From: a bacterium
GTDB lineage: Bacteria > Krumholzibacteriota > Krumholzibacteriia > LZORAL124-64-63
Direction of reading: 5' to 3'
Assembly (NCBI GenBank): GCA_003353795.1
Contig: PIVY01000003.1
Coordinates: forward strand, 1-64,000
DNA length: 64,000 bases
How positions within the stretch are numbered: the first letter of the stretch is position 1; the number at the start of each line of letters is the position of its first letter. Below, one piece after another: positions 23,320-31,034 of the stretch. The notes beneath the pieces are model-generated. The model ran no database searches. It was not told the DNA's origin and was given only the letters and a program-made list of their open reading frames with translations. Position numbers and translations under genes: made by a program.

Positions 23320-23553
23320 ATGAAGGTCAGCATCGAGTACTGTCGCGTCTGAAACTACGAGCCGACGGCCGCCGGTCTGGCGGAACGCATCCGTGAAACG
23401 CTGGATGTCGAGGTCGAGCTCGTGGCCTCCGGTGGGGGCGTCTTCGAGGTGACGGCTGACGGAAACCTGGTCTTTTCCAAGAAAGCCCAGGGCCGTTTCC
23501 CCGATGACGAGGAGGTGCTGGGTCCATTGCGGGACCTCAAAGACGGATCGTGA
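23320..23553 (+). CDS. SelW-like (Rdx family) selenoprotein, TGA at 23350 read as Sec
   Basis: A 77-residue protein if the in-frame TGA at 23350-23352 is decoded as selenocysteine. It reads MKVSIEYCRVU, then NYEPTAAGLAERIRETLDVE, then GGGVFEVTADGNLVFSKKAQ and GRFPDDEEVLGPL. This is the SelT/SelW/SelH/Rdx pattern: an N-terminal beta strand, a CxxU redox motif (Cys8, Sec11), NYxPxAxxL, and the conserved VFSKK-GRFP end. Such proteins have a thioredoxin-like fold and a thiol-redox role. The ATG has GGAGG six bases upstream. A bacterial-type SECIS hairpin follows the TGA. A standard gene finder would miss or truncate it. It is overlapped by the GTG of the HAD gene (GTGA). Confidence 0.88.
23366..23393 (+). 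promoter_or_regulatory. Bacterial SECIS-like element
   Basis: Directly after the Sec TGA, CCGCC (23369-23373) and GGCGG (23379-23383) form a 5-bp stem closing the loop GGTCT (23374-23378). The loop starts 22 bases after the end of the TGA, and its GGUCU sequence matches the apical loop of the E. coli fdhF SECIS. A lower CGG/CCG pairing (23366-23368 with 23391-23393) with a bulge may extend it. It would recruit SelB with Sec-tRNA. Confidence 0.78.
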
Positions 23554-24272
23554 GTAAGCCCATGGTCGACGCCAAGCGCCTGGTCATATTCGATACCGAC
23601 GGCACCCTCATGGACGGTCGATTGGCCGTCATCGATGCGGTGGCCGCGGGGCTCGTGGCGACCTACGAGCATTTTCAGCTGCCGATCCCCGAGCCCGACA
23701 GCGAACGGATCGGGCTCGCCATGGGGCTTCCTTCCAGTACGTTCTTCCGCACCGCATTCGACCCGGCGTCGGTTCCCGAGGATCTGCGGGGCCCGTTCGT
23801 GGCCGAGTTCGAGGTACAGTCGACCCGGGCCGAAGTGGCCGCGCTGCGCGGTGGCAATTCCCAGCTCTACGCCGGCACCGAGGAGACCCTGACCGCCCTG
23901 CGGGATCGCGGGCACGACCTGGCGCTCATGAGCAATGCCGGCGAGCCGTATTTCCAGACCGTCATCGAGGTTCACCACCTGGACCAGTGGTTCTGCCGCA
24001 CCCTCTCCCTGGAGTACGCAGTACGGCGCCGGCTGGCGCGTCACAAGTCCGGCGTGGTTCGCTACCTGGCGCAGGGATATGACGAGGTCGTGGTGGTCGG
24101 CGATCGCATTCACGACATCGATGCCGGGCGGGCCCTGGGCGCCCGCACCGTGGGTTGCCGCTACGGGTTCGGTTGCCAGGAAGAGCTCGAGCAAGCCGAC
24201 TGGGTCATCGACGAACCGCGGCAGCTCCTGGATCTGCCTCTGGCCCGCGAGGAACGCTCCGCTCGGGGGTGA
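23550..24272 (+). CDS. HAD superfamily phosphatase (Gph-like)
   Basis: A 240-residue haloacid dehalogenase-like hydrolase. Motif I is VIFDTDGTLMDG (Asp15 nucleophile, Asp17), motif II is LALMSNAGEPYF, motif III is the Lys in RLARHKSGVV, and motif IV is VVVGDRIHDIDAGRALGA. A helical cap lies between motifs I and II, as in phosphoglycolate phosphatases. The start is taken as GTG at 23550, which overlaps the selenoprotein stop; an ATG at 23562 is the alternative, and neither has a strong ribosome site, which favours coupling to the upstream gene. It would act on a small phosphorylated metabolite in the cytoplasm. A long terminator stem follows. Confidence 0.88.
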   Translation: MSKPMVDAKRLVIFDTDGTLMDGRLAVIDAVAAGLVATYEHFQLPIPEPDSERIGLAMGLPSSTFFRTAFDPASVPEDLRGPFVAEFEVQSTRAEVAALRGGNSQLYAGTEETLTALRDRGHDLALMSNAGEPYFQTVIEVHHLDQWFCRTLSLEYAVRRRLARHKSGVVRYLAQGYDEVVVVGDRIHDIDAGRALGARTVGCRYGFGCQEELEQADWVIDEPRQLLDLPLAREERSARG

Positions 24273-24291
24273 GCGTCCGGTCCGGACACGA

Positions 24292-24335
24292 CGAGAGAGC
24301 GGCCGCCGGAATCCATCCCGGCGGCCGCTCTCTCG
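24292..24335. terminator. Bidirectional-type terminator between convergent genes
   Basis: A perfect 18-bp stem (24292-24309 with 24318-24335) and an 8-base loop lie between the HAD stop and the minus-strand stop at 24360, able to serve both directions. Confidence 0.75.
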
Positions 24336-24359
24336 TTGATCTGGCGCTTCGCTCCGCGG

Positions 24360-24896
24360 TCAGTGAACGTCTTTCAGTTCATCCTTGAGTCGATCCAGCT
24401 CCGCTCGCAACTGATCGAGTTCCGCCTTGAGGTCCTCGGTCGTCTCCTGCTCGTGTCCGTGATGAACACGGCGGGTATGCTTGAGTTCCCGCCCGACGTT
24501 CCGATGCACCTCGGCAAGGGTGTTGCTCAGTTCCTGGGCGAGCACGGAAATGTTGACGGCGCAGGCCTGATCGCCATGGGACATGTGGATCATGTTGTCG
24601 CTATCGACGCGAATATTCAGTTCCTCGTCGAAGACTTCATCCAGGCCTTCCATGGCGGCCGAGACGGCTCCGTCGATGATCTCGCTCAGATGGGAGAAGT
24701 CGATCTCGTGCACGGACACGTCACCGTCTTCGACTGAGACGACCTGCAGGTGGTTGCCGTCGAGAGTCACGGTGGCGTGCTCGCCATCATTGCCGATCAC
24801 GATCACCCGGTTCCCGGATCCGTCGGCGTCGGCAAGGGCAAACGGTGCGGCCAGGAGCGCGGCACCGAGAATGAGCGTGAAGATCCTGGCGGTCAT
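24360..24896 (-). CDS. Secreted protein with C-terminal coiled coil, function unknown
   Basis: A 178-residue protein with a clear signal peptide (MTARIFTLILGAALLAAPFA, cleaved near ADA). The mature part begins with a small beta region (NRVIVIGNDGEHATVTLDGN) and ends in a long helix of heptads, ELDQLRAELDRLKDELKDVH, strongly suggesting a coiled coil and oligomerisation. A His-rich stretch (RRVHHGHEQE) precedes it. I do not recognise the family. GGAGG lies seven bases before the ATG at 24896, but it is buried in the 3' arm of a 13-bp inverted repeat, which could restrict translation. It is the last gene of the minus-strand group from 30939. Confidence 0.8.
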   Translation of the reverse strand: MTARIFTLILGAALLAAPFALADADGSGNRVIVIGNDGEHATVTLDGNHLQVVSVEDGDVSVHEIDFSHLSEIIDGAVSAAMEGLDEVFDEELNIRVDSDNMIHMSHGDQACAVNISVLAQELSNTLAEVHRNVGRELKHTRRVHHGHEQETTEDLKAELDQLRAELDRLKDELKDVH

Positions 24897-24900
24897 GACA

Positions 24901-24953
24901 AGGCCTCCGGTCGAAGTACGTGGGCAATGACGCACCTACGCGACCGGAGGCCT
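24901..24953 (-). promoter_or_regulatory. Inverted repeat sequestering the ribosome site of the 24896 gene
   Basis: A perfect 13-bp inverted repeat (24901-24913 with 24941-24953) spaced by 27 bases. On the minus strand its 3' arm contains the GGAGG of the downstream gene, and the whole element fills the gap after the stop at 24961. It could be an RNA switch for translation or a terminator without T tract. Confidence 0.5.
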
Positions 24954-24960
24954 CAGGGTT

Positions 24961-27891
24961 TCACAATGACGCCGGCCCGCCCAGTTCGGGAAGCGCGATG
25001 TCCTGCCAGTACGGCCCCGCCAGTCGCCAGGCGACACGAACACCGTCGCCGGCATCCAGACCGCTGAGATCCTGCGGACCGCGGTCCACCAGCCAGCTGC
25101 CCGCGGGCAGCTCGCCGAGGACGTCGCCGCTGGCGGCGTCCAGGACCCTCAAGGACACGGACGTACCGGCGGACAGGCCCAGTTGCCAGTCCAACTCGCC
25201 ACTCCCGACCCAGCCGGTTCCCGCAGGCGCGGCGGGGCCCAGTCGCACCCAGTCGGTGGTGTACAGGGCTTCGGCCCCCACCTTCAATTCCACGACCACG
25301 TCGCGGGATTCGGTAGACAGATCCTGGTTCAGACGCACGGTCACGCCGGATAGCGCCAGCGGCGGCGTCTGCCGGAGAGCCGCCGCCAGGACGGCGACCC
25401 GGGCGTGGGCCTCACCGTTGGCCACGCTGTCAGGGAAGACACCCTGGTATTCGTCGCGCACCCGCTCCGATTCACTCGAGAGATCCCGCCAGGCGGCGGC
25501 GCAGTCGCCTCCGCCGGCCACCAGCTGCATGAGCTCGGTCCGCCGGATCTGCAGGGCAGCGAGATCGTCGGTGAAGGCCTCGATTCGCCGGGTGGTCGCG
25601 GCATCCAGTTGATCGGCGCGATGCTGCGCCCAGCGGATGAGGAATGGTTCCTCGAAGTTCTGGGCCAGGAGGCGCCAGCCGGCACCGTCGAGCCCGTCGT
25701 GGCGGGCCTGCACGAAGTCCAGGTAGTCCTGGCGATCCCCACCATCGAAGCAGACCTGCGGCAATGAGTCCGGGTCGGCGCCACCGGCCATGGCCTCCTC
25801 CAGGAGCAGGAAGCGCAGGCGACTCACGTGGTCGCCGTAGATGGCCGCGTCGAAATCCAGGGCGCGATTGCTGGTCAGGTTCTGGATACTGGCCGAGCGC
25901 TGATTCACCGACGCTTCGGTGTCGGCGGCGCGATGGAGATTGAGGTATAGATTCGAAGTGGCCGTCAGAAGCGCGGGACGGCTATCGGTGGCGCCGGCAC
26001 GTTCGTGCACGTTCGGCAGGATGTCGGCCACCGCCGGGGTGATCTGGCTGGTGGTGGCGTAGTCGTCGCGGTAGGCCCGATTCGCCATGTCCGTGGCGTG
26101 TTCGGCACGCTTGAGCCGGACCAGGACGTGGGCGTCGTCGCGCAGTTGCCGCGCGCGAGGCTGGCGCACCCCGCCGAGATCGTCGATGGCTGCGTCGCAA
26201 CGGCGGCACCACTGCGCGTCCCACGCGTCGCGGTTCAACAGTTCCTGCAGTCGCGCCAGACCGCCCACTTGCCGCGAGCGGATATCCACGCTGCGAAGGA
26301 GGTGGTCGACCTCGGCCAGTTCCGGCTCCAGCGACTGCTTGCTCTGGGGGTTGGCCAGCAGGGAATCGAATCGGGCTTCCAGATCGCGGGTCTCGAGGTC
26401 CGAGAGGTCGTGCCAGTCGATCTGACCCCGCAGCGAGATCTGAGCCAGGGCCAGGCGCCGCAGTTCACGAGCCAGGACCTTGCCACGTTCGTGGAGCCGG
26501 GCCGGAGGCGCCGGCGCGATGCCGTCGAGTTCGTCGCCGGAAAGCGTCTGGTCTGCCTCGTCCAGGTAGTCCTGGCCCTGCTTTTCGAGCAGTTGACCGG
26601 CCTGCTGCAGCATCTCCAGGCCGCGACGGCGCTCGGGGGCGTCCACGGCTGCGGTGCCGCCGATGCCGGCCTCCTGCACACCCTTCAATGCGCCCTGGTA
26701 GATGATCGCGACATCCACCACGCCATGACTGGTGTCGGTCTGCAAGCGCACGTTGTTGTTGCCAACCCCAGGCAGCCGGGTCCACTGACCGGACGTCCAG
26801 AGATAGTAGGCGCCGGCCACCAGGATGGCGCCGGAGAGCATCACGGCGAATCCGCGCCGCATGCCACCACCGGACCGGCGGCGTTTGGGCCGCGGCCGGG
26901 ATCGCGGGCGAGGCGATGTCAGGCTGGCCGTCAGTTTTTTGGGTTCGGGCCGCGCGCGAGCCGCTGTGGGGTTGCCGGTAGCGGGCGTCGAACGACGCTT
27001 GGGTGACGACGGCGGCGGCTTGGGATTCGACCGCGTATCCACCGTGGCGGCGAGCGACTGCGGCTTCTTGCGAATCAGGCTGGACGCCATGCGGGTGAGG
27101 TCCACCCGCGCGTTGCGGCTATGGCGTTCGAGACCGGCCAGGTCGCCCGAACGCAGATGCACCTTGAGCTGCTCCAGGTACTCCTCGCAAGGGTCGTTCA
27201 GCTGACCGAAGACGCTGGTCATGAGGAACGGCTGCCACGATGTGTACAGCGCGTTCTCCTTGTACGTGGCTGCCAGAGAGTAGCTGTTGGTCCCACTCGG
27301 CGCCCAGGACGCGAAGCGGAGTTCCTGCCGTAAGGTCCGCGGCAGCCCGGCCACCACCAGGGCCAGAAAGCGGTCGCTGTCGCTGCTGGCGCCCTCGAGG
27401 GGCAGCAGCAGACGCTGGTTGGCCAGCATCTGGCGTACGGCCTCGTCTGCGAAGCCCACGTCACTGGCACCGGGCGGCGGGGAGACCAGGGGAGCCAGGG
27501 AACCCGGACGGACGTCGCGGCGAGGCAGGTCCTCCCCCGCGCTCCAGGAGTCCAGGAACACGTCTTCCTGTGCCAGGGCGAAGGGATTCAGGTCAAACTC
27601 CTGGAAGTCCACCCGGCTGAGAATCTGTGCGTGGTAGATGGGCTTGAGCCCCTGCGCGATCCGGACCACGACGTGCAATTCGCCAGGCAGCGAGGAGAGA
27701 CGGGTGGTCAACGGGAAGCAGAGCAGGACGGGGCGGCGCAGCCCCTCGGCGGGGACGGCTCCCCAGCCCTCGCAGAGACGCACCACTTCCTGGGCGCAGT
27801 CTCGCGAGATTCCGGGGGACGAGCCCAGGACCTCGCGTCCCTTGTCGCGATCGGGGGCGAGTCCGAAGACGAGTTGTTCGATGGCGGCCAT
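24961..27891 (-). CDS. 976-aa membrane protein with GAP1-N-like N-terminus
   Basis: The N-terminal region (about 1-270) begins IEQLVFGLAPDRDKG, then VLGSSPGISRDCAQEVVRLC and YHAQILSRVDFQEFDLNPFA. This wording resembles the GTPase-associated protein 1 (GAP1) N-terminal domain of predicted bacterial conflict systems; the match is from memory and tentative. Residues 280-345 form a Pro/Arg/Lys-rich linker, 347-366 a single transmembrane helix, and 370-976 a long helical, probably periplasmic part with many Arg/Leu/Glu heptads and a final beta-rich region (about 860-976). The basic flank puts the N-terminus in the cytoplasm. The ATG has AAAGG upstream. No GTPase gene is adjacent; a glycosyltransferase and an exporter precede it. 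Function unknown. Confidence 0.85.
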   Translation of the reverse strand: MAAIEQLVFGLAPDRDKGREVLGSSPGISRDCAQEVVRLCEGWGAVPAEGLRRPVLLCFPLTTRLSSLPGELHVVVRIAQGLKPIYHAQILSRVDFQEFDLNPFALAQEDVFLDSWSAGEDLPRRDVRPGSLAPLVSPPPGASDVGFADEAVRQMLANQRLLLPLEGASSDSDRFLALVVAGLPRTLRQELRFASWAPSGTNSYSLAATYKENALYTSWQPFLMTSVFGQLNDPCEEYLEQLKVHLRSGDLAGLERHSRNARVDLTRMASSLIRKKPQSLAATVDTRSNPKPPPSSPKRRSTPATGNPTAARARPEPKKLTASLTSPRPRSRPRPKRRRSGGGMRRGFAVMLSGAILVAGAYYLWTSGQWTRLPGVGNNNVRLQTDTSHGVVDVAIIYQGALKGVQEAGIGGTAAVDAPERRRGLEMLQQAGQLLEKQGQDYLDEADQTLSGDELDGIAPAPPARLHERGKVLARELRRLALAQISLRGQIDWHDLSDLETRDLEARFDSLLANPQSKQSLEPELAEVDHLLRSVDIRSRQVGGLARLQELLNRDAWDAQWCRRCDAAIDDLGGVRQPRARQLRDDAHVLVRLKRAEHATDMANRAYRDDYATTSQITPAVADILPNVHERAGATDSRPALLTATSNLYLNLHRAADTEASVNQRSASIQNLTSNRALDFDAAIYGDHVSRLRFLLLEEAMAGGADPDSLPQVCFDGGDRQDYLDFVQARHDGLDGAGWRLLAQNFEEPFLIRWAQHRADQLDAATTRRIEAFTDDLAALQIRRTELMQLVAGGGDCAAAWRDLSSESERVRDEYQGVFPDSVANGEAHARVAVLAAALRQTPPLALSGVTVRLNQDLSTESRDVVVELKVGAEALYTTDWVRLGPAAPAGTGWVGSGELDWQLGLSAGTSVSLRVLDAASGDVLGELPAGSWLVDRGPQDLSGLDAGDGVRVAWRLAGPYWQDIALPELGGPASL

Positions 27892-27964
27892 TGCGACCTT
27901 TCCGAAAGAGAATCCATGTCCTCTATAGATCGGCAGATCGCTGGAATCATTGAGCCCTGAACGG

Positions 27965-29077
27965 CTATTCGTCGGGGTCGAAGAGGACCGCAGCCGTCTC
28001 GTCGAGCATGCGGGCGGCGTCGAGCCGGGATTCGGCCAGCTGGCGACCGCGGCGGCCCATGGCTCCCAGCGCGACGCGGTCGGCCAGGAGTTGGCTCAGG
28101 GCCCCGGCCAGGGCGCCGGAATCGCGAATGGGCACCACCTGGCCCGTCTGGCCCGATTCCACGCAATGCCGGGCGCCGGACACGTCGGTGGTCACGATGG
28201 GCAGACCGCTGGCGGCCGCTTCCATGAGCACCCAGGCCATGCCCTCGTTGTCGGACGAGAGAGCGAAAACGTCGGCCGCAGCCAGGGCAGGGCCCGGATC
28301 GGACACGAATCCGGCCAGGGTCACGGTCTCGGCCAGGTCGCGACGCTCGATCTCCGCCTCGAGGCTCTCCCGGAGCTCCCCCTCACCCAGGATGAGGACG
28401 CGAACGTCGGCGAACCGGTGGCGCAGTTGCTCGCTGGCCGCGATGAGATTGGCGTGGTCCTTCTGCAAGGTGAGATTGCCCACGGTGATCACCAGTGGCG
28501 CGGTCGCGGGCACGCCGTGCGCCTCGCGGAATGCCAGGCCCTCGACCTGGCGCTTCGGCTCCCAGCGCGGACGCCACCGATCCAGGTCGACGCCGTTGAC
28601 CACCACGTCAACCTTGGCAGGCGGGATCCAGGGCCGGGTGCAGAGGGCGTCCTTGATCTCCGGAGCGTTGACCAGCACCCGGTCGGCCAGACCGAACACC
28701 AGGCGGCGTTTCCAGTCGTCCTGCGGCACCAGCAAGAGGCCCAGGCCCATGACCACCCTGGGGCGCCCGGCAAGCCGAGCGGCCAGACCGCCGAGCAGGT
28801 ACTCGCGCCAGCGGGTCAGCAGCGTGGCGCCGGCGTTGACGCGGACCATCTCTCGCCGCAGGGCCAGCATGGCCACCAGATCGCCGTCGTTGCGCATGGG
28901 GATCCGCACGCCGTCCAGGCCCGCGGCTTCCACGCGCTCGCCGACCACGTCGTGACACCAGGCGAAGCGCACAGGATGGCCCCGGTCGGCCAGTCCGCGA
29001 GCCACTCGCACCGACCAGAATTCGTTGCCGCCCCAGGTGGAGCTGGAGTTGGCCACCAGCAATCCAGGCCGGCTCAC
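27965..29077 (-). CDS. Glycosyltransferase family 4
   Basis: A 370-residue GT-B glycosyltransferase. The acceptor half starts LLVANSSSTWGGNEFWSVRV, equivalent to the GG loop of family 4. The donor half has VVNGVDLDRWRP, VGNLTLQKDHANLIAA and the EX7E region DNEGMAWVLMEAAASGLPIV. It would transfer a sugar from a nucleotide sugar to a lipid-linked or envelope glycan acceptor at the cytoplasmic face. The start is GTG at 29077, overlapping the exporter's TGA as GTGA, so it is coupled to the MsbA-like gene. That pairing suggests lipooligosaccharide or glycolipid assembly and export. Confidence 0.92.
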   Translation of the reverse strand: MSRPGLLVANSSSTWGGNEFWSVRVARGLADRGHPVRFAWCHDVVGERVEAAGLDGVRIPMRNDGDLVAMLALRREMVRVNAGATLLTRWREYLLGGLAARLAGRPRVVMGLGLLLVPQDDWKRRLVFGLADRVLVNAPEIKDALCTRPWIPPAKVDVVVNGVDLDRWRPRWEPKRQVEGLAFREAHGVPATAPLVITVGNLTLQKDHANLIAASEQLRHRFADVRVLILGEGELRESLEAEIERRDLAETVTLAGFVSDPGPALAAADVFALSSDNEGMAWVLMEAAASGLPIVTTDVSGARHCVESGQTGQVVPIRDSGALAGALSQLLADRVALGAMGRRGRQLAESRLDAARMLDETAAVLFDPDE

Positions 29078-30939
29078 CCGCGGTACTCCTGGTCACGGAA
29101 CTGGAGATTGTAGAGGTCGGCGTACACGCCCCCAGCCGCCAGCAGTTCGGCATGATTGCCCGCCTCGACGATCCGGCCTTCCTTGAGGGCGTAGATGCGG
29201 TCGGCGCTGCGAATGGTGCTCAGCCGGTGGGCGATGACGAACGTGGTGCGGTCGCGGACCAGATGATCGATGGCCTCCTGCACCAGCTGCTCGCTCTCGG
29301 TGTCCAGCGCGCTGGTGGCCTCGTCGAGGATCAGCACGGGCGGATTCTTGAGGATGGCCCGGGCGATGCTCAACCGCTGGCGCTGACCGCCGGACAGCTT
29401 GGTGCCCCGGTCGCCGATGACCGTGTCGTAGCCCTGGGGCATGCGGGCGATGAAATCGTGGGCGTTGGCGGCGCGGGCCGCCGCCTCGAGCCGATCCTGC
29501 GCCACATCGTCCAGACCGTAGGCGATGTTGTTGCGCACGCTGTCGTTGAAGAGGATCACTTCCTGGGTGACGATGCCCAGGCTCTGTCGCAACGACCGCA
29601 ATGAGATCTCGCGCACGTTGCGGCCGTCGATGAGGACCTCGCCGCTCTGGGGGTCGTAGAACCGCGGGATGAGGTCCACCAGGGTGGATTTGCCGGCACC
29701 GCTGCTGCCCACCAGCGCGACGACCTCGCCGGGCTCCACGGTCAGGTCGACGTCGCGTAGCACGGGCTCGCCGGGTAGGTACTCGAAATTCACGCCGCGG
29801 AACTCCACCCGGCCCTGCACGTCGTCGAGTTCGGCGTGTTCATCGCCGTCGCTGGTCTCCGACTCGTTGTCGATGATCTCGAACAGCCGGTCGGCCGCCG
29901 CCATGCCCTCCTGGATGCCGTTGTTGACCCCGCTTAGCTCCTTGATCGGGTGGACCATGGAGAACAGCGCGCCGAGGAAGGTGAGGAACTGTTCCGGCGC
30001 CAGCGTCTGATTCACGAATACCTCACGGCCGCCGAACCAGAGGATGCCGGCGCCCACGAAGGTGGTGAGCTGCTCGGAGAGGGGCGACGTGAACCGCTGC
30101 ATCCGCGAAATCTTGAACATCTGCTGGAAGAGCCGCTCGCTCTCGCGCAGGTACCGGTTCTCCTCGAACCGCTCCATGGCGAACGCCTTGACCACCCGGA
30201 TGCCGTAGACCGTCTCCTGCAGCACGCTGGTCAGGTCGGCCAGGCGCTCCTGCTGGCGGTGGCTGTAGCGGCGCAGGTGCTTGCCGATGGTCACGATCAC
30301 CAGCATCGACAGCGGCAGGATGATCAACGCCAGCAGCGTGAGCTTCCAGCTGATCCAGAGGCAGATGGCCAGGAAGCCCAGGATCTGCGCGGGGTCGCGG
30401 ATCAGGTTGGTGAAGCTCACGTTGATGGTCTTGTTGGCGATCTGGACGTCGTTGGTGGCGCGGCTGATGAGCTCGCCGGCGCGATAGCGATGGTAGAATC
30501 CCAAGGGTAGCTCGAGGAACTTGGCGAACACGTCGTCGCGCAGGTCCTTGATCAGGCGCAGACCGATCCAGTCGGTGAGCACGGTGCTGAAGTATTGCAG
30601 GATGTTCTTCAGCAGGATGACCAGCACCACGATGATCACCACGCGCTGCAGCGCGTCCACCGGTTCGCCGGCCAGGAGCCAGCCCTCGAACTGGGCATAG
30701 GCCGCGTCGAGGCGCGCCTTGACGCCGAAGTCCTCAACGCCGTCGAGCATCTCCACGGGGGCGGCGCCCCCGGGCTCGGCGGCATTCTCGCCCGCCGAGA
30801 ACAGGGCCTTGAACGTGGGCATGACCATGAGGATGGTCAGGCTGGTGACCACGGCGAACAGGAATGTCAGGATCACCGACACCACCACCTGAGGCAGGTA
30901 GCGGCGGATGCGACGGAGCATGCGCAGATAGGTGTTCAA
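29074..30939 (-). CDS. MsbA-like lipid ABC exporter
   Basis: A 621-residue half-transporter with six membrane helices in the first 350 residues (coupling region YHRYRAGELISRATNDV) and a C-terminal ATPase: Walker A GSSGAGKSTLVDLI, signature LSGGQRQRLSIARAIL, Walker B LILDEATSALD and the H-loop IAHRLSTIR. The pattern fits MsbA/subfamily B exporters of lipid A core or other lipids. The likely start is TTG at 30939 (NTYLRMLRRIRRYL follows, as in MsbA N-termini); ATG at 30921 is the alternative. Neither has a good ribosome site. It is followed by a coupled glycosyltransferase gene. Confidence 0.92.
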   Translation of the reverse strand: MNTYLRMLRRIRRYLPQVVVSVILTFLFAVVTSLTILMVMPTFKALFSAGENAAEPGGAAPVEMLDGVEDFGVKARLDAAYAQFEGWLLAGEPVDALQRVVIIVVLVILLKNILQYFSTVLTDWIGLRLIKDLRDDVFAKFLELPLGFYHRYRAGELISRATNDVQIANKTINVSFTNLIRDPAQILGFLAICLWISWKLTLLALIILPLSMLVIVTIGKHLRRYSHRQQERLADLTSVLQETVYGIRVVKAFAMERFEENRYLRESERLFQQMFKISRMQRFTSPLSEQLTTFVGAGILWFGGREVFVNQTLAPEQFLTFLGALFSMVHPIKELSGVNNGIQEGMAAADRLFEIIDNESETSDGDEHAELDDVQGRVEFRGVNFEYLPGEPVLRDVDLTVEPGEVVALVGSSGAGKSTLVDLIPRFYDPQSGEVLIDGRNVREISLRSLRQSLGIVTQEVILFNDSVRNNIAYGLDDVAQDRLEAAARAANAHDFIARMPQGYDTVIGDRGTKLSGGQRQRLSIARAILKNPPVLILDEATSALDTESEQLVQEAIDHLVRDRTTFVIAHRLSTIRSADRIYALKEGRIVEAGNHAELLAAGGVYADLYNLQFRDQEYRG

Positions 30940-31034
30940 GCTCGATGAGCGGCGCCGGGGCCGCGGGGTCGGAGTCAGGGTCGTGGCGGTCGGAACGGAC
31001 CGTCAACCAACCTTGGCCCCAATCGTTCCCGCGG

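Noticed and set aside
23350-23352. TGA read as a nonsense mutation of a SelW pseudogene
   Set aside because: The rest of the frame is intact and family-like, the TGA falls exactly at the redox Cys/Sec position, and a SECIS-like hairpin follows.
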